Of a stretch of DNA of 64,000 nucleotides, positions 44,610 to 53,842 are shown piece by piece. The position numbers and the translations under genes were made by a program. Every line of letters begins with the position of its first letter. Position 1 is the stretch's first letter. This stretch comes from Legionella feeleii (GTDB lineage: Bacteria; Pseudomonadota; Gammaproteobacteria; Legionellales; Legionellaceae): assembly GCF_001467625.1 (NCBI RefSeq), contig NZ_LNYB01000085.1, forward strand, positions 231,776 to 295,775, in the 5' to 3' direction. The notes below the pieces were generated by a model. The model did no database searches and was not told where the DNA came from. It saw nothing but the letters and a program-made list of their open reading frames with translations.

Positions 44610-45212
44610 ATGAACTGGATAAAATTTGGTTCTTCTATCTTATTAGTTGTTGGACTCATTGCCAGTGCCGCCTGCCTTGCTGTCACATCCTCTGCTACAG
44701 CAGTGTTTGTAACCCGTATTGACCAAGACGACCTAAAGAGATGGCAAAAGAAATGGGGAAATCCAGAGGATTTTACTGTTCTCTTTTATAGTCTGGTATT
44801 AGCGAATGAGATTCTTGATCAAAAAGACGATTACCAACTTAAACTTGCCAACATTTTTTTTACAGCCGACTTATACAGAGGCTATGAAAATGCCTATCAA
44901 ATCAATAAAGAACTGCAAGATAAAACAAAGGAAATTGGCTGTCTTGATTTTCGCGTTTTAGCAGGCGGCAATGATACCGTTAACGGTTTTCAGGTAAAAC
45001 AAGCCTGGACTGAAGGAAAATACACCGTTGTACCTGTAAATGGCGGGATAAAAGCATTAGTTCTACTTAAAACCGACGCAGGCTGGCGAGTAGATGATCT
45101 TGTATATACCTGGGAAAAAGCGAGAAGCTCTGTAAAAAACATAAAGAGCGGCTTACGCTCTCAATTGATTTACTGTAATAAACAATCGATTTCTTCCCAG
45201 AATAAAAACTAG
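44610..45212 (+). CDS. Exported protein of unknown function
   Basis: 200 residues. An N-terminal hydrophobic segment (~7-28, SSILLVVGLIASAACLA) is probably a signal peptide or membrane anchor. The rest has VLFYSLVLANEILDQKDDYQ and a C-terminal part GWRVDDLVYTW that look like an alpha+beta periplasmic domain, close in style to lumazine-binding-like or NTF2-like domains. I cannot place it. It is a single gene convergent with waaC. Confidence 0.65.
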   Translation: MNWIKFGSSILLVVGLIASAACLAVTSSATAVFVTRIDQDDLKRWQKKWGNPEDFTVLFYSLVLANEILDQKDDYQLKLANIFFTADLYRGYENAYQINKELQDKTKEIGCLDFRVLAGGNDTVNGFQVKQAWTEGKYTVVPVNGGIKALVLLKTDAGWRVDDLVYTWEKARSSVKNIKSGLRSQLIYCNKQSISSQNKN

Positions 45213-45238
45213 CTGAGTTGAGCTGAAAGACCCGGCAA

Positions 45239-46264
45239 TTAACCTGCTTGGTCAAAGACTTCCGCAAGCTTAGCTAATACGGCATCCACCTTAACCAATT
45301 TCATTGTGTCCTCACCATGAGCATGAGTACCCCATACATTCGTTTCCGGTGTTTTTTTCAAAATAGTAGTTACTGCTTCAGGATAACAATCAACTGCCAA
45401 GTGCCTATAGGTATAAGGCCCGGATACCGAGGAAGAAGTAACAGCGTGTAAAGCAACTACAGGCGTACCAACTGCCGCAGCCATATGAGAAGGTCCCGTG
45501 TCAGGACACAACAATGCTTGCGCTTGGCTGATTACCGCAAGCAATTGCTTGGGTTTTGTTTTGCCTACTAAATCAATGCAGGGGACTTCCTTGATGATTG
45601 CGTCGGCGAGCTCTCTGTCATACTCACCCGGCCCCCCCGTTAGAACCACTTGCACCCGCCAACGCTTTATCGCTTCTTTTATCACGTCAATATAGCGTTC
45701 AACCAGCCAACTTCGCTCTGGTTTACTGGCAGCAGGGTTAACTAATAAAATAGGTCCTTGAGCTGGCAAATGAGCGCGTGCCCATTCATAGTCAGCTTCA
45801 CCGATTGGGAGATCCCAACGCAAGCCACTTTGCTCCAATCCAAGTGCCTCAGCAAATTTTAGAAATCCGTCTAAAGTATGATCATTACCAGGCTTGATGG
45901 CTTCATTAATAAACCATCCATGTCCATCTTTAGCACGTAGTTTGTCATAGCCGATTTTTCGCGTTGCCCGAATTAGTGGGTATAGTAGATTTGCTCGAAA
46001 ACTTGCCTGAGCAGCTAATAAAACATCGAACTTTCTACCTGCCAACCTCTTCTTGAAATGCCAATAATCGGCCAGATTATTGGGTTTATTGATAACAATA
46101 AACTCAACACCCTCCATCCCTTCCACCAAATCATAAGCGGGGCGCGAAATAACCCAGGTGAGCTCGGCATCAGGCAATTTTGCCTGCAAGAGGCGTATCA
46201 AGGGAACAAGCATCAACACATCGCCTAATGCAGACAAGCGTACAATGCAAATTGATTTAATCAT
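45239..46264 (-). CDS. waaC: LPS heptosyltransferase I (GT9 family)
   Basis: 341 residues. It begins IKSICIVRLSALGDVLMLVP, the GT9 N-terminal loop, and has LLVNPAASKPERSW and LLCPDTGPSHMAAAVGTPVV, the ADP-heptose binding motif. WaaC adds the first heptose to Kdo of the inner LPS core at the cytoplasmic face. It starts 8 bases before the end of the zinc-finger gene, an overlap seen in related genomes. Which heptosyltransferase it is cannot be told from motifs alone. Confidence 0.88.
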   Translation of the reverse strand: MIKSICIVRLSALGDVLMLVPLIRLLQAKLPDAELTWVISRPAYDLVEGMEGVEFIVINKPNNLADYWHFKKRLAGRKFDVLLAAQASFRANLLYPLIRATRKIGYDKLRAKDGHGWFINEAIKPGNDHTLDGFLKFAEALGLEQSGLRWDLPIGEADYEWARAHLPAQGPILLVNPAASKPERSWLVERYIDVIKEAIKRWRVQVVLTGGPGEYDRELADAIIKEVPCIDLVGKTKPKQLLAVISQAQALLCPDTGPSHMAAAVGTPVVALHAVTSSSVSGPYTYRHLAVDCYPEAVTTILKKTPETNVWGTHAHGEDTMKLVKVDAVLAKLAEVFDQAG

Positions 46265-46448
46265 TTTTTAATACAAAGCGTGAGCCACAATAAGGACAAA
46301 CCTCGGTACCTGTTTTTTCAATTGGCAAATACACTTTCGGATGGGCATTCCATAATGCCATTTCATCAGTTGGGCAACTCAATGGTAAATCTTGTCGACG
46401 CACAACATAATTTTTTTTAGCGCACGCGAGTTGTTCTTTTGCAGACAT
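46257..46448 (-). CDS. Small zinc-finger protein (zf-CHCC family)
   Basis: About 63 residues. Cys at the N-terminal LSCPTDEMALWNAHPKVYL and the C-terminal EVCPYCGSRFV give the C-H-C-C metal site of the NDUFS6-like zinc-finger family. GGGGAG precedes ATG 46448; the frame is open eight codons further. It lies between miaA and waaC and its stop overlaps waaC by 8 bases. The molecular role is not known. Confidence 0.85.
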   Translation of the reverse strand: MSAKEQLACAKKNYVVRRQDLPLSCPTDEMALWNAHPKVYLPIEKTGTEVCPYCGSRFVLKND

Positions 46449-46472
46449 CGTTTTCTCCCCTACAAAACTCAA

Positions 46473-47414
46473 TCATTTTTGTGCCCTATTATCCAATATT
46501 TCATTAATGAGCGCTATGATTTCACTAACAGTTGATGGATTTTCACAAGCAAAAAAAATTGCTTCTTGCCAATGACGTAACCAAGTTAACTGTCTTTTGG
46601 CAAGCTGGCGTGTTGCTACAACTCCCTTATAACGCAGTGTTTCGAAATCAAAATCACCTGCCAGATAATCAAATACCTGGCGATAACCCACACTGCGCAT
46701 TGCAGGACAAGACGGTGACAATTGCCATTTTTGAAGCAATTGTTCTACTTCATTCACAAAACCTTGTTCAAGCATTTGCTCAAAACGTAAGGCTATTCTT
46801 TTATGTAACCAGGCTCTATCCTCGGGAAACAAAATCAGGTTCACAAATCGATAAGCTAATGCCTCTTTCTGTTCAGACCAAAACGATGATAAAGGTTTTC
46901 CGCTTATCTGATAAACTTCCAAGGCGCGTTGAATGCGCTGGGTATCATTAGGATGAATTCTTGCTCCCGATAAAGGATCAATTTGCATCAATTGCTGATG
47001 CAAGTATGCCCAGCCGTACTCTTCTGCCTGTTGTAATAGTGAGGCACGAATCGTTTCATTCGCCTGAGGTAAAGTCGATAAGCCCTGCTGCAAGGCGTTA
47101 AAATACATCATTGTCCCCCCTACAAGTAAAGGGATCTTTCCTCGCTTAAAAATCGCTCCGCACAGGGAAAACACATCGGTACAAAACTGAGCGGCAGAAT
47201 AACTTTCTGGCGGATCAATGATATCAATTAAGTGGTGTGGTACCTGTAATAATTCTTCAGGGGTGGGTTTGGCAGTACCAATGTTCATTTCCCTGTAGAT
47301 CATTGCGGAATCAACACTGATAATTTCAAAAGGAAAATGCTTTATTAATTCACTGGCTAACGCTGTTTTTCCAGAGGCTGTTGGCCCCATTAAACAAAAA
47401 AGAATTTCAGGCAT
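46473..47414 (-). CDS. miaA: tRNA dimethylallyltransferase MiaA
   Basis: 313 residues. The P-loop is GPTASGKTALA at residues 9-19, followed by ISVDSAMIYREMNIGTAKP. The enzyme adds a dimethylallyl group to A37 of UNN-reading tRNAs. It overlaps mutL by 8 bases. The gene that follows miaA in many gammaproteobacteria, hfq, is not present here. Confidence 0.96.
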   Translation of the reverse strand: MPEILFCLMGPTASGKTALASELIKHFPFEIISVDSAMIYREMNIGTAKPTPEELLQVPHHLIDIIDPPESYSAAQFCTDVFSLCGAIFKRGKIPLLVGGTMMYFNALQQGLSTLPQANETIRASLLQQAEEYGWAYLHQQLMQIDPLSGARIHPNDTQRIQRALEVYQISGKPLSSFWSEQKEALAYRFVNLILFPEDRAWLHKRIALRFEQMLEQGFVNEVEQLLQKWQLSPSCPAMRSVGYRQVFDYLAGDFDFETLRYKGVVATRQLAKRQLTWLRHWQEAIFFACENPSTVSEIIALINEILDNRAQK

Positions 47415-49041
47415 TTAGCAAACTCTCACACAGTGTAGTCGATAACTGCCTGCACCAAACAGGCAATTCCTTTGCATTATACAAGGTTTGCAGATAGGCA
47501 CTTAAAGTCTCTGTTTCTTCTGGTAAGGCTTGGTAGGCATTAAACAATTGACATAAACTCAATAACTCAATCAATTGCTGATTGGTAGGCGAGTTCAACT
47601 TAAAAACGAGTGCAAGAAAACGCTTAATATCAAGATGTGGTACAGCAATTGGCAAAGAGCGAACCAACATCGCGTTTTCACCAGCCAAACCCAATTCTAC
47701 TCCTACTTGATTCAATGCTTGGCGATAATGATTGATCCTATCTGGGCTAAACTCCTTAACAGGGTAACTAATAGGCACCAGAAGTGGGCGGCTGGCCAAG
47801 GGCAATGATTCCTGCGCCAATATTGATAATAACCAATGGCGTTGCAATTTCTCGATATCGACTAAATAGGGCTGTTCTTGTAAAAAGATTAATGCGTAAG
47901 CGTTATTTAAAGTGATCCAGTGACTTGTCACCACAGCACTTTGTTCAATTTTCTTAATCGAAAGGGGTAAGGATAGATAGTTTTCGTGAATTTGCTGCCC
48001 CGTTGTGATTTCTTTCACTGATGATTGCTGGTAACCACAGGATGTTCTTGGTACCGCCAAAGCCTGCTGAATTTGAGAAGTAATAAAATCGTGTACCAGG
48101 CGTGGTTGCTGAAAACGCACCTCATGCTTAGTAGGATGAACATTAACATCTACCTCTGCTGGATTTAATGTCAGGTACAACAAACAAGCGGGATATCGAC
48201 CTGGATACAGTAAACTTTCATAGGCTCGTTTAATCGCATGATTTAACAATTTATCTTTAACCATGCGAGCATTAACATAGACCCACTGTTTATCGCTCTG
48301 ACTACTCTGATACTCACTGTTGCTAACCCAACCATGCAAACGCATTCCAGCGTGCTCTACATCAAGATATATCGCTTGCTCAATAAAGGTTTTTCCTAAT
48401 AATTTCCGTATACGCTGCAATCTGGTTTGAGCACAATGTGCAGCCGGTAAATTTAATCGTTGTTTTCCATTATGAGTTAAGTTGAGCGCTATTGCAGGAG
48501 CACTCAAAGCGAAACGCTTAACCACTGTCTCTATTGCCTGAAATTCACTTTGCTCGGTTTTTAAAAATTTTTTCCTGACTGGTGCATTAAAAAAAATATC
48601 GCGTACATCAACAGTCGTTCCCTGATTACGGGCACAAGGTGTCATATGAATCGCATGGCCATCACTGGCAAGCATCATGGCATGTTCTTGGCTCTCAGGC
48701 CTGGAACTGATAGTCAGCCTCGAGATGGATGCGATACTCGCCAGGGCTTCACCGCGAAATCCCATACTGGCAATAGAGTATAAATCACTAAGCTGTTTAA
48801 TTTTACTTGTAGCGTGGGCAGCAATTGCCAAGGGTAGATCCTCAGCAACAATGCCAATCCCATTATCGGTGATTTTAATTTGATTCAGGCCGCCATACCC
48901 AATATCAATACTAATTATGTCAGCCTGGGCATCCAATGAATTCTCTAATAACTCTTTAACCACAGAAGCAGGGCGTTCAATCACTTCCCCTGCGGCAATT
49001 TGATTCGCGACGGTTACTGGTAATTGCTGAATTCTCATCAT
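47407..49041 (-). CDS. mutL: DNA mismatch repair protein MutL
   Basis: 544 residues, somewhat shorter than E. coli MutL (615). The N-terminal GHL ATPase is clear: QIAAGEVIERPASVVKELLE, DNGIGI, GFRGEALASI. In the C-terminal half the stretch PYLVDIEKLQRHW lines up with the endonuclease motif DQHAAHER of other MutL proteins but has lost it, so nicking activity is unlikely. It couples MutS recognition to strand removal. It is coupled to amiB (4-base overlap) and miaA. Confidence 0.95.
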   Translation of the reverse strand: MMRIQQLPVTVANQIAAGEVIERPASVVKELLENSLDAQADIISIDIGYGGLNQIKITDNGIGIVAEDLPLAIAAHATSKIKQLSDLYSIASMGFRGEALASIASISRLTISSRPESQEHAMMLASDGHAIHMTPCARNQGTTVDVRDIFFNAPVRKKFLKTEQSEFQAIETVVKRFALSAPAIALNLTHNGKQRLNLPAAHCAQTRLQRIRKLLGKTFIEQAIYLDVEHAGMRLHGWVSNSEYQSSQSDKQWVYVNARMVKDKLLNHAIKRAYESLLYPGRYPACLLYLTLNPAEVDVNVHPTKHEVRFQQPRLVHDFITSQIQQALAVPRTSCGYQQSSVKEITTGQQIHENYLSLPLSIKKIEQSAVVTSHWITLNNAYALIFLQEQPYLVDIEKLQRHWLLSILAQESLPLASRPLLVPISYPVKEFSPDRINHYRQALNQVGVELGLAGENAMLVRSLPIAVPHLDIKRFLALVFKLNSPTNQQLIELLSLCQLFNAYQALPEETETLSAYLQTLYNAKELPVWCRQLSTTLCESLLNA

Positions 49042-50405
49042 GTCAACGCAGGTATAACAAGTTTTTGCCCTATTTTTAGCTGCGAGTTTGATAAATGATT
49101 TGCAGCTTGTAACACTGCGACTGACATATGATATTGCGCAGCAATTCTAGGCAATGATTCTCCACTACGCACTATATGGATTTTACTATTGCCAGCCAAA
49201 GCTTCTATACGTGTGCCGTGCGGAGGGTAATCCCAGAAATAACGTTTCAAACCTTGGAAAATCGCCTGAGTTAAATGAGTCTGGTAGGCAGGATTTGTTA
49301 GGTTACTTTCTTCGCGAGGATTAGAGATAAAACCTGTTTCAATCAAAATGGAAGGAATATCCGGTGATTTTAATACCATAAAACGAGCTTGCTCAACTTT
49401 ATGATTATGTAAATTGGTTATTCTATCGAGATCACGTAATACTCTTTCTCCCATATGTAAACTGGCACCAATGGTAGCTGTTTGCGACAAATCAATTAAT
49501 ACCGTACGTACTAATCCACTTTGATCATCTAGTTCCGATAAATTGACACCGCCCAATTCGGAATAGTTTTCCTTCTCGGCTAGCCATCGAGCTGCCTCAC
49601 TGGTTGCCCCCGATTGTGATAAAGCAAAAACAGAAGCGCCATTAGATTGCTGATTGATGAAAGCATCTGCGTGGATAGAGACGAAGACATCTGCATTATA
49701 TTTCCGGGCAATGGTCAAACGCTCACGTAAGCCAATATAATAATCGCCGTTTCGGGTTAATACAGCGCGCATACCAGGTTGTCTATCGATGATTTGTTTC
49801 AACTTTTGCGCGATTCTAAGAGTAACATCTTTTTCCATCGTGCGTCTTGGTCCACTAGCCCCGGGATCTTTACCACCGTGGCCGGGATCCAGTACGACAA
49901 CAACATCACGCAGCGTTTTCCCGGGTTCATGACGAGCCGATACAGGTACTTTCGCTGTATTTGTTGCTCCGCTTCTGTTGACAGGCACAGTGGATGAAAT
50001 TGCACGGCTCGGCAAATTACCATTTGTAGAAAGATCTAATGAAAAGCCGTGTTTTGATGCAGCTGAACGATGCATAGGATTCGTCCTGGTCATGACAGCC
50101 TGACTGACCTCAAAAACCAGACGCAGGGTTTGTGGATTTGGGCGGCCACTGCGAATGTATTTGATTAACTGCCTGCCCAAATTAACTCGATTCAGGTTCA
50201 CCGCCAAATCAGTGCTCTCAAAATCAATCACCACACGATTGGGATTTGTGAGCGTGAATACTCTGTGCGCAACCGCTTCATCCAGAGTAAAAAGTACAGA
50301 AGGATTCCCTGACTGTTGCTTAATCTCAATAGATAACAATTTTGCTGCCATCAAAGTCGAACACCAGACTATCAATAAGCAAATACTAGCTATGCGTATC
50401 TTCAT
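49038..50405 (-). CDS. amiB: N-acetylmuramoyl-L-alanine amidase AmiB
   Basis: 455 residues. A signal peptide precedes an AMIN domain (~25-125) and an amidase_3 catalytic domain (~170-390: VVLDPGHGGKDPGA, SIHADAF, IPSILIETGF with the catalytic Glu). A C-terminal LysM (~410-455, IHVRSGESLPRIAAQY-like) binds peptidoglycan. It cleaves cross-links between daughter cells and is activated through FtsEX in related species. It lies between tsaE and mutL, as in E. coli, and overlaps both by 4 bases. Confidence 0.93.
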   Translation of the reverse strand: MKIRIASICLLIVWCSTLMAAKLLSIEIKQQSGNPSVLFTLDEAVAHRVFTLTNPNRVVIDFESTDLAVNLNRVNLGRQLIKYIRSGRPNPQTLRLVFEVSQAVMTRTNPMHRSAASKHGFSLDLSTNGNLPSRAISSTVPVNRSGATNTAKVPVSARHEPGKTLRDVVVVLDPGHGGKDPGASGPRRTMEKDVTLRIAQKLKQIIDRQPGMRAVLTRNGDYYIGLRERLTIARKYNADVFVSIHADAFINQQSNGASVFALSQSGATSEAARWLAEKENYSELGGVNLSELDDQSGLVRTVLIDLSQTATIGASLHMGERVLRDLDRITNLHNHKVEQARFMVLKSPDIPSILIETGFISNPREESNLTNPAYQTHLTQAIFQGLKRYFWDYPPHGTRIEALAGNSKIHIVRSGESLPRIAAQYHMSVAVLQAANHLSNSQLKIGQKLVIPALT

Positions 50406-50872
50406 TGTTTACCTGCAAGGCAAGACAAAATTAGTTCTCCAGCAGCAGTTGTTGCGGTTAAAGTCAACAAACGGCCACTCCCCTCAATAGTAAAGGCAAA
50501 ATTAATATCAACATGTCCCAAACTTTGACCGGCTCGTTCAGGCCATTCAATACAACAGATTGCATCAGTCAAAAAATAATCTCTAAAACCAATATACTCC
50601 AGCTCTGTTTCATCGTGAATACGGTAGAGATCAAAATGATGTACTTGTAAATACTGGCATTGGTAGCTTTCAAGCAATGAAAAAGTCGGGCTTTTAATAG
50701 CTGACTTAACGCCTAGAGCTCGCAACATAGCGCGGATAAAAGTTGTTTTTCCTGCGCCTATCTCGCCACTAAAGGTCAACACTAAAGGAGCAGTTAAACA
50801 AGCTGCCAAGCGTGCTGCAAGCGCTTCGGAATATTGCACATCAGGCAAAGCAATGCAATCAACTTTGACCAT
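50402..50872 (-). CDS. tsaE: tRNA threonylcarbamoylation ATPase TsaE
   Basis: 156 residues. Walker A GEIGAGKTT lies at residues 36-44, and the family motif SPTFSLLESY follows. Later HHFDLYRI and FRDYF match TsaE. It supplies ATPase function to the TsaBD complex that makes t6A37 in tRNA. It is preceded by the NAD(P)HX repair gene and followed by amiB, with a 4-base overlap. Confidence 0.95.
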   Translation of the reverse strand: MVKVDCIALPDVQYSEALAARLAACLTAPLVLTFSGEIGAGKTTFIRAMLRALGVKSAIKSPTFSLLESYQCQYLQVHHFDLYRIHDETELEYIGFRDYFLTDAICCIEWPERAGQSLGHVDINFAFTIEGSGRLLTLTATTAAGELILSCLAGKQ

Positions 50873-50878
50873 AAAAAC

Positions 50879-52372
50879 TCATTTTATTCTTGATAAATAA
50901 TTAACCTGACGACGTAGATAAGGCATTAAATCACTAGCCAACAATCCACGTTCACCCATTACAGCGGCTGCGGCATCTGCGGCACTGGCATGTATCCATA
51001 CACCCAATTTGACAGCCTCGGCAAGTGCCAGGCCTTGGGCAATTAAGCCTGCAATAACACCACTAAGGGCGTCCCCCATTCCTGCGCTCGCCATACCGGG
51101 ATTACCATCAGCACAAAGATAAACACCAGGCTCATCGGTACACACCATTGAACCTACCCCTTTAAGGACAACATTTCCCCCATATTGCTGTTGTAACGCC
51201 AATATTGTTTGATACCTATCTTTTTGAATCTCTGCATTAGAACATTGGAGCAAGCTGGCTGCTTCTCCTGGATGAGGCGTCAAGATCCAATTATCATCAT
51301 GTTGAGGATTCTGAGCGAGCAGCCGTAGGGCTGAAGCATCAATAACCATAGGTAATTGAGAGGCAATTGCCTGGTTAAATAAAACCTTTGCCCATTCATC
51401 CTCACCAAGGCCAGGACCAATGATACAGACGGTTGCCCTGGCAATAAGCGGCAAAAGCTCAACAGATTCTTCAATGCCATAAATCATTGCTTCTGGTAAT
51501 AAAGGTAAAACTTGCCCTGCATATTCCGGTCTGGTAGCAATAGTTACCAAACCCGCACCAACTCGTAAAGCAGCATTTGCAGCCAAATAAACTGAACCCG
51601 GCATCCCATGCCCACCACCAATAACCAAGACATGGCCAAAATGGCCTTTATGAGAATTTTTTAAACGTCGTGGAAGTAAAGCATGACCTAAATTTTCATC
51701 CAAGAGATAGGCAGCGGGTTTAATCTTTAGCAAACAAGATTCAAGTTGCAGACTATGACAAACTAATTCACCACAATGATCAGGTCCATCCAAGGTCATT
51801 AATCCAAGCTTGCAAGCGATGAATGTCACTGTAGCATTGGCTTTGACAGCTACCCCCTTCACGCAACCTGTATCGGCATTTAAACCAGAGGGGACATCCA
51901 GGGCCAATACTGGCAAACCACTGTCATTGATCTGATTAATAGCGGTCGCTATTGGACCATGTACATCACCTTGCAAACCAATTCCTAATAAGGCATCAAC
52001 AATTAACTCCGCCTCAGGGTCTATAGCGTCATCAAGGCACTGGCAGGAAACACCAGCAGCAATTGCAGCTACAGCTGCTCTGGCTGCTGGTGGTGGCAAA
52101 TCCTCTATGGTTTTGTGTTGATTAACAACAACCGAATAACCTTTTTTGTGCGCCAGGCGTGCAAGAACATAACCATCACCAGCGTTATTACCACTGCCAC
52201 AGAAAATAGCTAAAGTACGTACTGTGGGATATAGCATGGATAAGGTAGAAAAGGCGCTGGTTCCCGCGCGTAGCATTAACTCATCTTCAGACAATCCTAA
52301 ATCATCCGTAGCCATCTCTTCACATAAACGAATGTGTTTGGCCTGATAAAGAGCAACCTTTGATGTAGTCAT
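50879..52372 (-). CDS. nnrD: Bifunctional NAD(P)HX epimerase/dehydratase
   Basis: 497 residues. The N-terminal ~215 residues form the YjeF_N epimerase (IFCGSGNNAGDGYVLARLA, VDALLGIGLQG). The C-terminal part is a ribokinase-like ADP-dependent dehydratase (GPGLGEDEW, ILTPHPGEAASL, GNPGMASAGMGDALSGVIA). Together they repair hydrated NADH and NADPH. It precedes tsaE by 6 bases, as in E. coli. Confidence 0.95.
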   Translation of the reverse strand: MTTSKVALYQAKHIRLCEEMATDDLGLSEDELMLRAGTSAFSTLSMLYPTVRTLAIFCGSGNNAGDGYVLARLAHKKGYSVVVNQHKTIEDLPPPAARAAVAAIAAGVSCQCLDDAIDPEAELIVDALLGIGLQGDVHGPIATAINQINDSGLPVLALDVPSGLNADTGCVKGVAVKANATVTFIACKLGLMTLDGPDHCGELVCHSLQLESCLLKIKPAAYLLDENLGHALLPRRLKNSHKGHFGHVLVIGGGHGMPGSVYLAANAALRVGAGLVTIATRPEYAGQVLPLLPEAMIYGIEESVELLPLIARATVCIIGPGLGEDEWAKVLFNQAIASQLPMVIDASALRLLAQNPQHDDNWILTPHPGEAASLLQCSNAEIQKDRYQTILALQQQYGGNVVLKGVGSMVCTDEPGVYLCADGNPGMASAGMGDALSGVIAGLIAQGLALAEAVKLGVWIHASAADAAAAVMGERGLLASDLMPYLRRQVNYLSRIK

Positions 52373-52422
52373 GGCCTTGTTACGCTCCGTTAGCTAGCAG
52401 GAATTGACTTGTCAATTCTTCT

Positions 52423-52540
52423 GGACTTACGAAAAACGCCGATCTCTTCGTTAAAATTTACTTTTAATTCGGTCTTTTAGTTAGGCTAAACCCTCATTAG
52501 AAGTAAATTTTGCCTCAACCTCGATGTTTTTCGTAAGTCC
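52423..52540. repeat. Palindromic element, repeat family C
   Basis: GGACTTACGAAAAAC (52423-52437) is the exact inverse of GTTTTTCGTAAGTCC (52526-52540). Inner arms AAAATTTACTT (52453-52463) and AAGTAAATTTT (52501-52511) also pair. A partial copy is at 32543-32602. It lies between nnrD and sspB. Confidence 0.85.
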
Positions 52541-52553
52541 TGTTCTTATCTTT

Positions 52554-52595
52554 GAGGCAGGTGATTTGCTAAAACGCTCACAAATCACCTGCCTC
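52554..52595 (-). terminator. Strong hairpin after sspB
   Basis: GAGGCAGGTGATTT (52554-52567) and AAATCACCTGCCTC (52582-52595) pair perfectly over 14 bases with a 14-base loop. It lies 22 bases after the sspB stop. There is no long U-tract, but as a 3' stabiliser or terminator of the sspAB unit it is credible. Confidence 0.6.
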
Positions 52596-52616
52596 AGGAA
52601 TTGACAGCTTAGGCTT

Positions 52617-53018
52617 CTAATCTTTTTTTACAAGGGTTAATGAAGGTTTACTACGCCCTTTTATTTCAGTTTTTGCTGTCGGTGGTGGCGGGGGTTCACC
52701 GGTATCTTCACCAAACTCCATTCCCCTGCCATTTTCTTTGGCATAAATGGCAAGTACTGCAGCTGGAACTATAAATATCTGCACACTATGGCCAGAAAAT
52801 CGCGCAGTAAATACTATTCTATCGTTTTCAAGGTGCAAACCACGACAGGCTTTGGGTGAAATATTTAACACTATCCGCCCACTATTAACATGCTCCTGTG
52901 GAACCTGTACTCCGGGATATGTTGCGTTTACCAATATATATGGCGTCAGATCATTATCAACAATCCAATCATAAATGGCACGAATCAGATAAGGCTTATT
53001 AGAGGTCATATTCATCAT
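52617..53018 (-). CDS. sspB: ClpXP protease specificity factor SspB
   Basis: 133 residues. The N-terminal KPYLIRAIYDWIVDNDLTPY is the SspB signature. A Pro-rich linker and a short basic C-terminal tail (KPSLTLVKKD) match the ClpX-docking tail. It delivers ssrA-tagged proteins to ClpXP. Its start overlaps the stop of sspA by one base, so the two are co-translated. A downstream ATG at 53009 is possible. Confidence 0.95.
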   Translation of the reverse strand: MMNMTSNKPYLIRAIYDWIVDNDLTPYILVNATYPGVQVPQEHVNSGRIVLNISPKACRGLHLENDRIVFTARFSGHSVQIFIVPAAVLAIYAKENGRGMEFGEDTGEPPPPPTAKTEIKGRSKPSLTLVKKD

Positions 53019-53638
53019 TAGGCCGCCCTTAATTGCCTCTCAGCGTCTGTCAAGCTTGCCTGGAATGAATCACGTTTAAATAAACGTTGCATATAAGCAT
53101 GCAATCCCTTCATCTTGGCAGGTATTTCTATACCCAGCTGGGGTAGACGCCACAGTAATGGTGCGAGAGCACAATCTAGTAAAGAAAATTCATCGCTTAA
53201 AAAGTAAGGTTTATCTGCAAAGACCGGTTCCAAACTTACCAGACTATCAAATAAATGTGTACGCGCTTCTTCTTGCTCAACACCGGCTTTGATGCGTTGA
53301 AGTAAATAGTACCAATCTTGCTCAATACGATGCATCATCTTTCGTGTTTCTGCGCGAGCAACCGGATATACAGGTAAAAGTGGTGGATGAGGAAAGCGCT
53401 CATCTAAATATTCCATAATAATGCGGGCTTCATACAAAACCAATTCGCGATCGAGCAGGGTAGGAATAGTACCGTAGGGGTTTACCGCAACTAATTCATT
53501 AGGAGCTTCCCCTTGTTTAGCGTGAAGAATCTCAACATTTACACCCTTTTCTGCCAATACAATACGAACTTGATGACTATAAATATCATCATTATCAGAA
53601 TACAAAGACATAATCGTGCGCTTTGCAACAATAGCCAT
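53018..53638 (-). CDS. sspA: Stringent starvation protein A
   Basis: 206 residues, a GST-like fold. MSLYSDNDDIYSHQVRIVLA and GEAPNELVAVNPYGTIPTL form the thioredoxin-like half, followed by an all-helical half. The start is ATG 53638, with AGGAG 7 bases upstream; a TTG at 53644 is too close to it. SspA binds RNA polymerase and alters promoter choice in starvation in relatives. The unit follows petC. Confidence 0.93.
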   Translation of the reverse strand: MAIVAKRTIMSLYSDNDDIYSHQVRIVLAEKGVNVEILHAKQGEAPNELVAVNPYGTIPTLLDRELVLYEARIIMEYLDERFPHPPLLPVYPVARAETRKMMHRIEQDWYYLLQRIKAGVEQEEARTHLFDSLVSLEPVFADKPYFLSDEFSLLDCALAPLLWRLPQLGIEIPAKMKGLHAYMQRLFKRDSFQASLTDAERQLRAA

Positions 53639-53842
53639 CAGCAACTCCTCATCAATCGTTAAACCATACTTTACAGAAGGTTAAAGAGCAGCATTTTACC
53701 ACAATTTTACCCAGCATGATGAACCTAGTATGACAATTTGTCATTTCGCTATAAATAAGTCAATTTTGTTTTGCAAATCAACGCAGGAAATCCCTGTTAC
53801 AGCCTATGACCAGAAAAATCCTGTCCAATTAGCCATGAAGAG

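Noticed and set aside
36508-45212. Genomic island with attachment sites
   Set aside because: No integrase, tRNA gene or flanking direct repeats were found; only the gene content is suggestive.
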